Positions 1-6,167 of a stretch of 7,510 bases of DNA are shown in pieces (the stretch's first letter is position 1; each line of letters begins with the position of its first letter). The notes under the pieces were generated by a model. That model did no database searches. It saw only the letters and a program-made list of their open reading frames with translations, and had not been told where the DNA came from. The translations under genes and the position numbers were made by a program. The stretch comes from Acidiferrobacteraceae bacterium (lineage in GTDB: Bacteria > Pseudomonadota > Gammaproteobacteria > Arenicellales > UBA868), in the NCBI GenBank assembly GCA_002713825.1, contig PAUU01000041.1:1-7510 (forward strand), read 5' to 3'.

Positions 1-74
1 CGTTACCGTTCGACTTGCATGTGTTAGGCCTACCGCCAGCGTTCAATCTGAGCCAGGATCAAACTCTCCAGTTC
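1..74 (-). rRNA. rrs: 16S ribosomal RNA, 5' end only (cut by window edge)
   Basis: The reverse strand reads GAACTGGAGAGTTTGATCCTGG followed by CTCAGATTGAACGCTGGCGG and CCTAACACATGCAAGTCGAACGG, which is the nearly universal start of bacterial 16S rRNA, including the site of the common 27F primer. I placed the mature 5' end at 74 by matching GAACTGGA-GAGTTT to the E. coli start AAATTGAA-GAGTTT; the exact base is an estimate. Only about 74 bases of the roughly 1,540-base gene are inside the window, and the rest continues beyond position 1. The GGCGGTAGGCCTAACACATGC stretch fits Gammaproteobacteria. The gene is transcribed from the promoter at 258-292 and is oriented the same way as tyrS upstream. 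Confidence 0.97.
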
Positions 75-137
75 AAGATTGTTTCCATCAGACAAAGCAA
101 GGCTTCGTCTTCCGGAGCGCCTCTTTTTCGTCTCGAC

Positions 138-153
138 TTTCATCAAGATGAAA
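138..153 (-). other. Pre-16S leader hairpin
   Basis: On the transcribed strand the sequence TTTCATCTTGATGAAA is a perfect inverted repeat. It can fold as a 6-bp stem (UUUCAU/AUGAAA) closing a CUUG tetraloop, or 7 bp with a 2-base loop. It lies between boxC and the mature 16S 5' end, in the spacer removed during rRNA processing. A structural role in pre-16S folding or RNase processing is inferred from position only. The 9-base direct repeat GCGCTTTTG on the same strand (187-195 and 154-162) lies just upstream of it. Confidence 0.5.
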
Positions 154-194
154 CAAAAGCGCGTTACTGTTGTTCGGAATTAGACGCAAAAGCG

Positions 195-228
195 CCCACA
201 CAATCTGCCTGTAAATTTTTAAAGATCA
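195..228 (-). promoter_or_regulatory. rRNA leader antitermination boxA and boxC
   Basis: On the transcribed strand, TGATCTTTAAAA at 228-217 closely matches the E. coli rrn boxA (TGCTCTTTAACA). It is followed by ATTTA and then by TGTGTGGG at 202-195, the boxC-like element. BoxA RNA binds NusB-S10 and seeds the Nus antitermination complex, which lets polymerase cross the untranslated rRNA operon without Rho-dependent termination and aids 16S folding. Spacing and order match the enterobacterial leader. I could not find a convincing boxB stem upstream: the GC-rich stretch around 229-257 has a direct repeat TCGGGC rather than a clear inverted repeat. Confidence 0.85.
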
Positions 229-257
229 GGACACGCCCGAGAAGGGTTGCCCGAAGA

Positions 258-292
258 GGCCGCGATTATACAGAGAGTATCTGAGATAGCAA
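258..292 (-). promoter_or_regulatory. rrn P1-type promoter with GC-rich discriminator
   Basis: On the minus strand a -35 element TTGCTA (292-287) is separated by 16 bases from a perfect -10 element TATAAT (270-265). The next bases are CGCGGCC (264-258), an all-GC discriminator. A short -35/-10 spacing and a GC-rich discriminator are the known features that make rRNA promoters sensitive to ppGpp, DksA and initiating-NTP levels. An A-tract (301-296) sits just upstream of the -35 and could act as a small UP element. Transcription should start near 257, giving a leader of roughly 180 bases before the mature 16S. No second promoter is obvious between here and the 16S gene. Confidence 0.88.
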
Positions 293-343
293 CGGTTTTT
301 TCGCGTAAATCCAGGATTTCTTACAGACCCGCATAACCTGCGG

Positions 344-378
344 AAAAAAACGCCCCTCTGCGGTGACCAGTCGTGGGG
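344..378 (-). terminator. Probable intrinsic terminator after tyrS
   Basis: Downstream of the tyrS stop, the minus strand has CCCC (378-375), an interior CTG...CAG pairing, then GGGG (356-353) followed by CG and seven consecutive T residues (350-344). The stem is imperfect, with an internal loop, so this is a moderate call, but the GC block directly followed by a T-run is the expected layout. It would end the tyrS transcript about 50 to 80 bases after the stop codon and keep it separate from the rrn promoter just beyond. Confidence 0.5.
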
Positions 379-426
379 TTTGGCCCGCTCGAATCGGAGC
401 ATCAGCCGCGTAAACCCGGCGCGACA

Positions 427-1644
427 CTAGCCTATCCGCACCTTGGCGATACGGCGCTTGCCAACCTGCAATACCCCGCTTGTCCCCGGAGTGAGGATGG
501 TTTTTGGATCTTCCAGTCGCTCGCCTGCAAACCGAACGGCGCCCTGCTTGATCAGGCGGATTGCCTCCGACGTGCTGCTGGCCAATCCTGCCTGCTTAAT
601 CGCGGTGGCAATGCCCAACCCGTCTCCATCTGATGAGAGTACTTTTTCTTCCAGATCATCCGGGACGCTTCCTTGCGAAAATCGCTCGACGAAACGCTGC
701 TCTGCTTTTTGTCCGTCCCCCGGCGCATGAAAGCGATCGACGATCTCTCTCGCCAACTCAAACTTAACATCACGAGGATTCGCGCCTGTGGCCACTGACT
801 CGCGCAACTTTTCGATATCCGACAGGGACTTAAAGCTCAACAGTTCGAAGTAGCGCCACATAAGATCATCTGAGATCGACATCAGCTTTCCGAACATGTC
901 ATCCGGCGCATCGGTAATCCCCACGATGTTGCCCAATGACTTTGACATCTTCTGTACCCCGTCCAGTCCTTCGAGCAATGGCAGCGTGATCACGACCTGG
1001 CTCGGCTGGCCATATTGTTTTTGTAGTTCACGCCCCACCAGCAAGTTGAACTTCTGGTCGGTCCCCCCCATCTCAACGTCGGCCTTTAGCGCTACCGAGT
1101 CATAGCCCTGCATGAGGGGGTAGAGAAACTCATGAATCGCGATGGGCTGGCCGCCCTTGTATCGCTTAGAGAAGTCGTCCCGCTCCAGCATCCGGGCCAC
1201 AGTATGTCTTGACGCCAGGCGAATGATGCCCTCTGCACCCAGTTCACTACACCACTTCGAATTGAACTCAACCTGAGTCTTATCAGGATCAAGTATTCGA
1301 AATACCTGCGCCTTATAGGTTGCGGCATTCGACTCGATCTCTTCTGTCGTAAGCGGCGGCCGGGTTACATTCTTGCCGCTTGGGTCTCCGATCATCCCGG
1401 TGAAGTCCCCGATCAGGAACACCACCTCATGTCCCAGTTCCTGGAACTGGCGCATCTTGTTGATGATGACCGTGTGCCCGAGATGAAGATCAGGCGCCGT
1501 CGGATCAAAACCTACCTTGACCTTTAATGGCCGATTCGAAGCGAGACGCTCAAGCAATTCCTCTTCGAGGAGCATTTCCTCCACGCCGCGTTTCAGTTCT
1601 ACAAGAACCTCTTGGGAAGCACTTTTGTTTTTACTTTCAGTCAT
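427..1644 (-). CDS. tyrS: Tyrosyl-tRNA synthetase
   Basis: A cytoplasmic class I aminoacyl-tRNA synthetase that activates tyrosine with ATP and charges tRNA-Tyr. The 405-residue product is full length for the family. It carries the HIGH-type signature HLGH (residues 54-57, within PDLHLGH), the tyrosine-pocket region [10 protein letters not shown] (173-182), GGTDQKFN (193-200) and the KMSKS loop (232-236). An S4-like RNA-binding domain follows at about 340-400 ([10 protein letters not shown], then a [11 protein letters not shown] tail). The start is fixed by an in-frame TAG five codons upstream of the ATG; the next internal Met (residue 24) would remove part of the N-terminal helix. No clear Shine-Dalgarno is visible: the bases just upstream are GAATTCGCCCCCG. 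The gene lies directly upstream of the rRNA operon on the same strand, as I recall for Pseudomonas. Confidence 0.97.
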   Translation of the reverse strand: MTESKNKSASQEVLVELKRGVEEMLLEEELLERLASNRPLKVKVGFDPTAPDLHLGHTVIINKMRQFQELGHEVVFLIGDFTGMIGDPSGKNVTRPPLTTEEIESNAATYKAQVFRILDPDKTQVEFNSKWCSELGAEGIIRLASRHTVARMLERDDFSKRYKGGQPIAIHEFLYPLMQGYDSVALKADVEMGGTDQKFNLLVGRELQKQYGQPSQVVITLPLLEGLDGVQKMSKSLGNIVGITDAPDDMFGKLMSISDDLMWRYFELLSFKSLSDIEKLRESVATGANPRDVKFELAREIVDRFHAPGDGQKAEQRFVERFSQGSVPDDLEEKVLSSDGDGLGIATAIKQAGLASSTSEAIRLIKQGAVRFAGERLEDPKTILTPGTSGVLQVGKRRIAKVRIG

Positions 1645-1686
1645 CGGGGGCGAATTCTAACCGAGCGCGGACCTGCGTTTGCTTGA

Positions 1687-1715
1687 TTTATCGATGAGGA
1701 GTTGTACATTTCCAA
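1687..1715 (-). promoter_or_regulatory. Possible tyrS promoter
   Basis: On the minus strand TTGGAA (1715-1710) and GATAAA (1692-1687) are 17 bases apart, each matching 4 of 6 consensus positions for a sigma-70 promoter. Transcription would begin near 1680 and leave a leader of about 36 bases. This is the best-spaced pair I found upstream of tyrS, but neither box is strong. A competing -35-like TTGACC lies slightly further upstream without a good partner. I saw no T-box: the leader is too short and lacks a terminator. The rest of the upstream stretch (1716-1860) has only a small inverted repeat, CCAAC/GTTGG at 1782-1796 with an AAGAA loop. Confidence 0.35.
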
Positions 1716-1867
1716 CTGAGGTCAATGACTGGTACCCGGGAAGGCCGCAATGCCTCATTTTTTGATTGATCATCGAGTCTTCCAACAAGAAGTTGGGTCT
1801 ACACAGCGCAAAGAAGCATCTCTTTTTCTTTTTAAGAAGTGACTTTAAGTATCAGAGACAAATTATT

Positions 1868-1896
1868 TTGACGAATAATTAACGTGAAGGTAAATT
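1868..1896 (+). promoter_or_regulatory. Probable sigma-70 promoter of the M23 peptidase-anmK pair
   Basis: TTGACG (1868-1873, 5 of 6 consensus) and TAAATT (1891-1896, 4 of 6) are exactly 17 bases apart, in an AT-rich stretch. Transcription would start near 1903, leaving a leader of about 38 bases before the ATG at 1941. This is the only good promoter-like pair I see upstream of the two plus-strand genes. It sits immediately ahead of the hairpin at 1907-1928. Confidence 0.6.
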
Positions 1897-1906
1897 ATCG
1901 CCCTTG

Positions 1907-1928
1907 AAAAAGTGCCATCGCGCTTTTT
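1907..1928 (+). promoter_or_regulatory. Terminator-like hairpin at the 5' end of the M23 peptidase transcript
   Basis: AAAAAGTGC (1907-1915) pairs with GCGCTTTTT (1920-1928) around a CATC loop, giving a 9-bp stem with one G-T wobble; a sixth T follows at 1929. The A-stem/T-run layout resembles an intrinsic terminator, and because it is nearly symmetric it could work on either strand. It lies within a few bases of the predicted transcription start and 12 bases before the start codon. It could be a 5' stabilising stem, an attenuator, or an insulator against transcription from upstream. Which of these is right cannot be told from sequence. Confidence 0.45.
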
Positions 1929-1940
1929 TGGTGTCTGCCC

Positions 1941-3557
1941 ATGATTCGCAAGACAACACCCACGTTCCACAAGGATCTTCGCTATCTCTCCCGTCAACCT
2001 ACCTCGGGACGGATTCGCGTATTCGGTCACCCCTCTCATTGGGTCGCCACCCTTTTTATTGCTGTCGCAGTCGGCATCTGGCTGGGCAGTGCCCCGGATG
2101 CAGCAGTTGAGCGCTCCTCTATCACGCTCAAAAAACAAATTGAACTAGTCCTGGAACAGGATCCGGTGCCGCCATCAGAAACACAGCCAGAAGAGCATGT
2201 GGAGAGGGGGATCGATATTGTCTCAATGCCGACAATGGAAAGTTTCCAAGGTGTTGCCGCAATCAAAGAAACCACACCTGGCCTTGGGGTAAACCGGGCG
2301 TCTTTCGACACCGCCGACACGGCCGACACAGCTGAGCCCAGCGCAAAACCACAGCCGGTCAGCACCGAGGTCAATATCGATCTTTCCGACGTTCAGAATG
2401 CATCATCCACAAGACATAAAGCTGCAGCCGCGCCTGAGTCCGAACTGCCGGAGAACCCCACGTCAGTTAAGGACAGCACCCCTTGGGAATCAATTCAAAT
2501 TCGAAGTGGCGACTCCCTCGTTCGGATTTTCAAGCGCCTGGATCTTGACGTGGCACAGGCAATTGAAATCAGCAAATTACCAAAAGCCAAGCCGCTGGCC
2601 AGCCTTCGAACTGGCCCCTATCTGAAGATCCAACGTGACGGTCGCAGCTTAATTGCCCTGCGGTACCAACCCAACATGAGGACTTTTCTGCAGGTTACCA
2701 CCGATAACCACGCCTTCGTCACCGAAATCATCGAACGTGAGTTCGAGTTACAAGAGCGCGAAGTTACCGTCGAGGTTACCGATTCCCTGTACCAGAGTGC
2801 TTTGCGCGGAGGACTTCCGGAATCCGTCATCTACCGTGTGTCAGAGATCTTTCAGTGGGAACTGGATTTCGGTCGGGACGTGAAACGTGGCGATAGACTC
2901 ACCATGATCTATGAAGAGCGCTCTCTGGATGCCAAGAAAGTCGGCAACGGGCCTATTTTGGCAGTGCGGTTTGAAAACGACGGAGTTCTTCGCGAGGCGA
3001 TCCGCTACGTCGATTCTGAGGGCACTGCTGCTTATTACACTCCCGAGGGAAAAAGCCTGCAACGCGCCTTTTTGCGTACCCCCGTGCCCGGCAGACACGT
3101 CACCTCAGGCTTTTCCTATAACCGCCTGCATCCCATCCTGAAAGTCCGCCGCCCGCACCTCGGCGTCGACTACGGCGCGCCGCGCGGCACGCCTATTATC
3201 GCGACCGCCGATGGAAAAGTGATCCGCGCTTCCCGCAAGGGGGGTTATGGCAAAACGGTCATTCTTCGGCACGGACAGAATTACCGAACGCTTTATGCGC
3301 ACCTTTCACGCTACGCAAAAGGCGTTCGAAAAGGCAAATGGGTCAAGAAAGGGCAAGTCATCGGCTATGTGGGATCAACCGGACTTTCTACGGGCCCCCA
3401 TCTGCACTACGAGATTCATGTGGACGGCAAAGCGCGTAACCCACGATCCCTTAAGCTGCCCCGGGCGGCACCTATCGGCAAAGAAGATAAAGCCAACTAT
3501 CTGAAACATGCCAGACTCTGGTCGAGCCGCCTTAACGAGGCGCGTTCTGCCACCTGA
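1941..3557 (+). CDS. mepM: Membrane-anchored M23 peptidoglycan DD-endopeptidase, MepM-like
   Basis: A zinc metalloendopeptidase expected to cleave peptide cross-links in murein from the periplasmic side. The 538-residue product has a short basic N-terminus and one membrane anchor (about 34-50). A low-complexity Ala/Pro/Glu linker follows (about 75-180). Next come an OapA/LysM-like segment starting IRSGDSLVRIFKRL (187-200), a Csd3/MepM-type middle domain (about 261-382) and the M23 domain (about 384-505). Zinc ligands are H406 and D410 (HLGVD) and H489; catalytic H454 (YAHLS) and H487 (GPHLHYE) are present, so the enzyme looks active. It is about 100 residues longer than E. coli MepM, mostly in the linker. 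The ATG at 1941 has no strong ribosome site, but it is needed to include the anchor. anmK follows after 22 bases. MepM equivalence is by architecture; exact cross-link specificity is not shown. Confidence 0.9.
   Translation: MIRKTTPTFHKDLRYLSRQPTSGRIRVFGHPSHWVATLFIAVAVGIWLGSAPDAAVERSSITLKKQIELVLEQDPVPPSETQPEEHVERGIDIVSMPTMESFQGVAAIKETTPGLGVNRASFDTADTADTAEPSAKPQPVSTEVNIDLSDVQNASSTRHKAAAAPESELPENPTSVKDSTPWESIQIRSGDSLVRIFKRLDLDVAQAIEISKLPKAKPLASLRTGPYLKIQRDGRSLIALRYQPNMRTFLQVTTDNHAFVTEIIEREFELQEREVTVEVTDSLYQSALRGGLPESVIYRVSEIFQWELDFGRDVKRGDRLTMIYEERSLDAKKVGNGPILAVRFENDGVLREAIRYVDSEGTAAYYTPEGKSLQRAFLRTPVPGRHVTSGFSYNRLHPILKVRRPHLGVDYGAPRGTPIIATADGKVIRASRKGGYGKTVILRHGQNYRTLYAHLSRYAKGVRKGKWVKKGQVIGYVGSTGLSTGPHLHYEIHVDGKARNPRSLKLPRAAPIGKEDKANYLKHARLWSSRLNEARSAT
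2307..2333 (+). repeat. Three 9-base tandem repeats inside the M23 peptidase linker
   Basis: GACACCGCC, GACACGGCC and GACACAGCT stand head to tail and encode Asp-Thr-Ala three times (residues 123-131). The third-position differences show the copies have drifted. They lie in the flexible linker between the membrane anchor and the murein-binding part, where copy number changes of 3 residues would be tolerated. Confidence 0.8.
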
Positions 3558-3579
3558 GTCCTTGGACGAGTCCGGCTGA

Positions 3580-4662
3580 ATGTCCGCTACGTTTATCGGC
3601 ATCATGTCCGGCACCAGTGCCGACGCCATAGATGCTGCAGCCGTATCCTTTCCGGATAGTCAGGTAAAACTTCACGCCGTCCAGTCGAACCCAATCGAAG
3701 GCGCTTTACGCCAACGCATCACGGACATCATGCAGGGATGTCATGATGATCTTGATTCGGTCGCCGCGCTGGATCGCGATCTGGGACAGGCCTTCTCGGA
3801 GTGCGCTACGGCACTCATGGCAAAACTGGACACTCCCCCACTCGCCATCGGCTGTCACGGCCAAACCGTACGCCATCGTCCAGAGCAAGGGTTTACCGTT
3901 CAGTTGGGAGCGGGCGCGATCATCGCGACCCGCACGGGATTGCCCACGATCACGGATTTCCGATCTTCCGATATTGCCCTTGGAGGACAAGGCGCTCCTC
4001 TGGTACCGGCTTTTCACAAGTACATCTTCGGTTCGGAGAAAGAGGATCGAGTAATCGTCAATATCGGCGGCATCGCAAACATCACACTCCTTCCAAAAAC
4101 CTCGGGCGTAAGCGGTTTCGACACAGGCCCAGGCAATACCCTTCTGGACAACTGGTATCAAGAACATCAACAGGGCCCTTGGGATACCGATGGCGCCTGG
4201 TCGAGGACCGGCATCGCAGATGACACACTCCTCTCGAGGCTGAGGTCAGATACGTTTTTCGAACAAAGCCCCCCCAAATCGACCGGCCTTGAGTACTTTA
4301 ATCTATCGTGGCTTAGGGAGCGGCTAAACGGCGACGAGCGCCCAGAGGATGTCCAAGCCACCCTGCGGGAGTTAACTGCGACCGGTATCTCGGACGCGGT
4401 CGCCAAAGCACTGCCAACAGCGAAAACTCTCTATCTCTGCGGCGGTGGTGCCCAGAACGCCGCACTCGAGGCATCTATTCAATCCTGGCTTTCCAGTGTG
4501 AAAGTCGAGAGCACTGCCAAACTCGGTATTGATCCCATGTGGGTGGAAGCCTGCGCTTTTGCCTGGCTCGCACGCCAGCGCTGGGAAAGAAAAGCTGGGA
4601 GCCTGCCTTCGGTTACTGGCGCGAGCCGCGCCGCTATATTGGGCAGCCTGTATCTGCCTTAG
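3580..4662 (+). CDS. anmK: Anhydro-N-acetylmuramic acid kinase
   Basis: A cytoplasmic murein-recycling enzyme that opens the 1,6-anhydro ring of anhydroMurNAc and phosphorylates it with ATP to give MurNAc-6-phosphate, the substrate of the MurQ etherase. The 360-residue product matches the family length (E. coli about 369). Visible landmarks are the phosphate loop IGIMSGTSADAID (6-18), GCHGQTVRHRP (91-101), TDFRSSDIALGGQGAPLVP (125-143), NIGGIANIT (161-169) and GFDTGPGN (179-186). D181 is the expected catalytic base. PKSTGLEYFN (232-241) and CGGGAQN (287-293) follow. The phosphate loop reads SADAID where SLDGID or SMDGID is more usual; both aspartates are kept. The ATG gives the standard short N-terminus; only a weak GGACGAG (3564-3570) serves as ribosome site. 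It follows the endopeptidase by 22 bases, probably on one transcript, a sensible pairing of wall turnover and recycling. Confidence 0.96.
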   Translation: MSATFIGIMSGTSADAIDAAAVSFPDSQVKLHAVQSNPIEGALRQRITDIMQGCHDDLDSVAALDRDLGQAFSECATALMAKLDTPPLAIGCHGQTVRHRPEQGFTVQLGAGAIIATRTGLPTITDFRSSDIALGGQGAPLVPAFHKYIFGSEKEDRVIVNIGGIANITLLPKTSGVSGFDTGPGNTLLDNWYQEHQQGPWDTDGAWSRTGIADDTLLSRLRSDTFFEQSPPKSTGLEYFNLSWLRERLNGDERPEDVQATLRELTATGISDAVAKALPTAKTLYLCGGGAQNAALEASIQSWLSSVKVESTAKLGIDPMWVEACAFAWLARQRWERKAGSLPSVTGASRAAILGSLYLP

Positions 4663-4669
4663 GGGATGT

Positions 4670-4698
4670 TTCGCATCTGGGCCGATTCAGATGCCGAA
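4670..4698. terminator. Inverted repeat between convergent anmK and erpA
   Basis: GCATCTG (4673-4679) and CAGATGC (4688-4694) form a 7-bp perfect inverted repeat around the 8-base loop GGCCGATT. It can be extended by TTC (4670-4672) pairing with GAA (4696-4698) across one bulged C. It fills the 24-base gap between the stop codons and takes in the last codons of erpA. There is no long T-run on either strand, so efficiency as an intrinsic terminator is uncertain, but the position suits a shared bidirectional terminator. Confidence 0.45.
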
Positions 4699-5025
4699 TG
4701 ATGCTCCGCAACCGCAGGTGGTGGCAGCATTCGGGTTGTTCACCACGAACCGTGTTCCCATCAGGTCGTCGATAAAGTCCACTTGTGCTCCCGAGAGGTA
4801 CTGCAGACTGAGGGGGTCCACTACTAGTTTCACCCCGCCGCGATCAAACTCCATATCGCCATCCATGCAGGCTTCCTCAAACTGGAATCCGTATTGGAAT
4901 CCGGAACACCCGCCGCCCTGAACGTATACCCGAAACCGCAGTTCCGGGTTGTCCTTTGTGGCGATAAGCGTATTCAGTTGGCTGATCGCGCTGTCGGTCA
5001 GCTGCAATTCATTGTCGTCAATCAC
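4687..5025 (-). CDS. erpA: A-type iron-sulfur cluster carrier ErpA
   Basis: A small cytoplasmic protein that takes Fe-S clusters from the ISC/SUF scaffolds and passes them to target enzymes. In E. coli it is essential for isoprenoid synthesis through IspG/IspH. The 112-residue product is full length and has the three cluster cysteines: C40 in GGGCSGFQYGF, and C104 and C106 in the C-terminal TCGCGASF. The NNPNAATTCGCG ending is more typical of ErpA than of IscA or SufA. The start is a GTG, supported by a strong GGAG five bases upstream. It is the last gene of the minus-strand run, 77 bases behind argC, so it could share that transcript or have its own promoter; I found only weak promoter-like boxes in the gap. 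It converges on anmK. Confidence 0.95.
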   Translation of the reverse strand: MIDDNELQLTDSAISQLNTLIATKDNPELRFRVYVQGGGCSGFQYGFQFEEACMDGDMEFDRGGVKLVVDPLSLQYLSGAQVDFIDDLMGTRFVVNNPNAATTCGCGASFGI

Positions 5026-5034
5026 ATTAGCTCC
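5023..5034 (-). promoter_or_regulatory. erpA ribosome binding site and overlapped GTG start
   Basis: On the minus strand GGAG (5034-5031), the spacer CTAAT and GTG (5025-5023) make an ideal initiation region. The bases read AATGTGATT, so an ATG two bases before the GTG is immediately followed by a TGA stop. The ATG cannot be the erpA start because it is in another frame and ends at once. This fixes GTG as the start and creates a two-codon start-stop ORF overlapping it. Confidence 0.8.
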
Positions 5035-5102
5035 AAAGATGCATCCGCATTAGAAGTTGTATGAATTTTACCAGTCTTGGAAAATCCGCAGGTACGAAAC
5101 GC

Positions 5103-6134
5103 TCACGGCCAGAGCGCGGCCGTCTGAAGGCTTTGGGTTTCCGCAAGGCCGAACATCAGGTTCATATTCTGGATCGCCTGCCCTGCCGCCCCTTTTACGA
5201 GGTTGTCCTCTACTGCAAGGATCACCGCTGTATTGCCCTCCTGGGGTCGATGGCAGGCGATACGGACCGTATTTGAACCACGTACACTTCGAGTGTCTGG
5301 ATGAGAGCCGTCAGGCATCACGTCCACAAAAGGCTCGCCCTCATAGCGTTTTTGGTAGAGCGCCGTCAGATCGACACTTGGGTCATTCAGCCTTCCATAA
5401 AGCGTTGCCTCGATACCTCGAATCATCGGCACAAGATGTGGCACAAAGGTGAGCCCTACTGTCTTCTGCGCGACCTCGGTTAAAGCTTGCCGAATTTCCG
5501 GCAAGTGCCGATGGCCGGGCGCGGCATAGGCCTTGAAGGAATCCGACGCCTCACAAAGCAAAGCCCCGATGGCCGCTCCCCGACCGGCGCCGGAGACTCC
5601 TGACTTGGCATCCGCGATGAGTTGATCCGGATCGACGAGGCCTTCCTCCAATAGTGGAGTCAGTCCCAGAATGACACAGGTCGGATAGCAACCCGGATTG
5701 GCCACCAACTGTGCATCTTTAATGCTTTCTCTGTTGATCTCGGGTAACCCATAAACCGCGTCTGCCAAGAGTTCGGGGCAGGCATGTTCGAGTTGATACC
5801 ATCTGGCCCATTCCTCAACGTCGCGAATCCGAAAGTCCGCGGAAAGATCAATCAAACGCACACCTTTATCCATCAGGGTGCGGGCGTGTGTCATCGCCAC
5901 ACCGTTGGGTGTTGCTGAGAAGACAACGTCACACTGATCTAATCCAGCGTCATCGGGATCACAAAACTGAAGATCCGTATGCCCGCGCAGACTTGGGAAC
6001 ACATCCGCTACGCTCTTATTTTTTTCGGAACGGGAACTGATGGTGATGACCTGTGCGCCGGGGTGCTGATTAAGTAAGCGCAGCAACTCCACGCCGGTGT
6101 AACCGGTACCTCCAATGATGCCTGCCTTGATCAT
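5103..6134 (-). CDS. argC: N-acetyl-gamma-glutamyl-phosphate reductase
   Basis: A cytoplasmic enzyme of arginine biosynthesis that reduces N-acetylglutamyl-5-phosphate with NADPH to N-acetylglutamate semialdehyde. The 343-residue product is normal for the long (type 1) ArgC family. The N-terminal nucleotide-binding motif is [17 protein letters not shown] (5-21). The catalytic cysteine is C149 in VANPGCYPT (144-152), and the conserved histidine region is [10 protein letters not shown] (205-214). FSATPNG (72-78), LIDLSADFR (94-102) and VYGLPE (127-132) are further family landmarks. The ATG is placed by the glycine-rich loop beginning within five residues; only a weak GGAT ribosome site precedes it. 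It begins 33 bases after amrS ends and is followed by erpA, so the three may be co-transcribed. I saw no ARG-box-like palindrome in the short upstream gap. Confidence 0.97.
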   Translation of the reverse strand: MIKAGIIGGTGYTGVELLRLLNQHPGAQVITISSRSEKNKSVADVFPSLRGHTDLQFCDPDDAGLDQCDVVFSATPNGVAMTHARTLMDKGVRLIDLSADFRIRDVEEWARWYQLEHACPELLADAVYGLPEINRESIKDAQLVANPGCYPTCVILGLTPLLEEGLVDPDQLIADAKSGVSGAGRGAAIGALLCEASDSFKAYAAPGHRHLPEIRQALTEVAQKTVGLTFVPHLVPMIRGIEATLYGRLNDPSVDLTALYQKRYEGEPFVDVMPDGSHPDTRSVRGSNTVRIACHRPQEGNTAVILAVEDNLVKGAAGQAIQNMNLMFGLAETQSLQTAALWP

Positions 6135-6167
6135 GAGTGGATCCGTCAGATTTAAACCGGCCGTATT

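Noticed and set aside
15..284. Open plus-strand frame of 89 codons across the rRNA start and leader
   Set aside because: It lies antisense to the 16S gene, its boxA/boxC leader and the rrn promoter, and shows no protein-like features.
1645..1860. Possible T-box or amino-acid riboswitch upstream of tyrS
   Set aside because: No T-box sequence, specifier loop or leader terminator can be seen, and the likely leader is only about 36 bases.
1863..2138. Open minus-strand frame of 91 codons over the intergenic region and the start of the M23 gene
   Set aside because: It runs antisense to the peptidase start and promoter, with no recognisable domain or ribosome site.
3558..3579. Hairpin from GAGTCC/GGACGAGTCC repeats between the M23 gene and anmK
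   Set aside because: The possible stems are only 4 bp with 2-base loops, so a stable structure is unlikely.
3706..4170. Open minus-strand frame of 154 codons inside anmK
   Set aside because: It is a shadow of anmK, whose conserved motifs run through the whole interval on the other strand.
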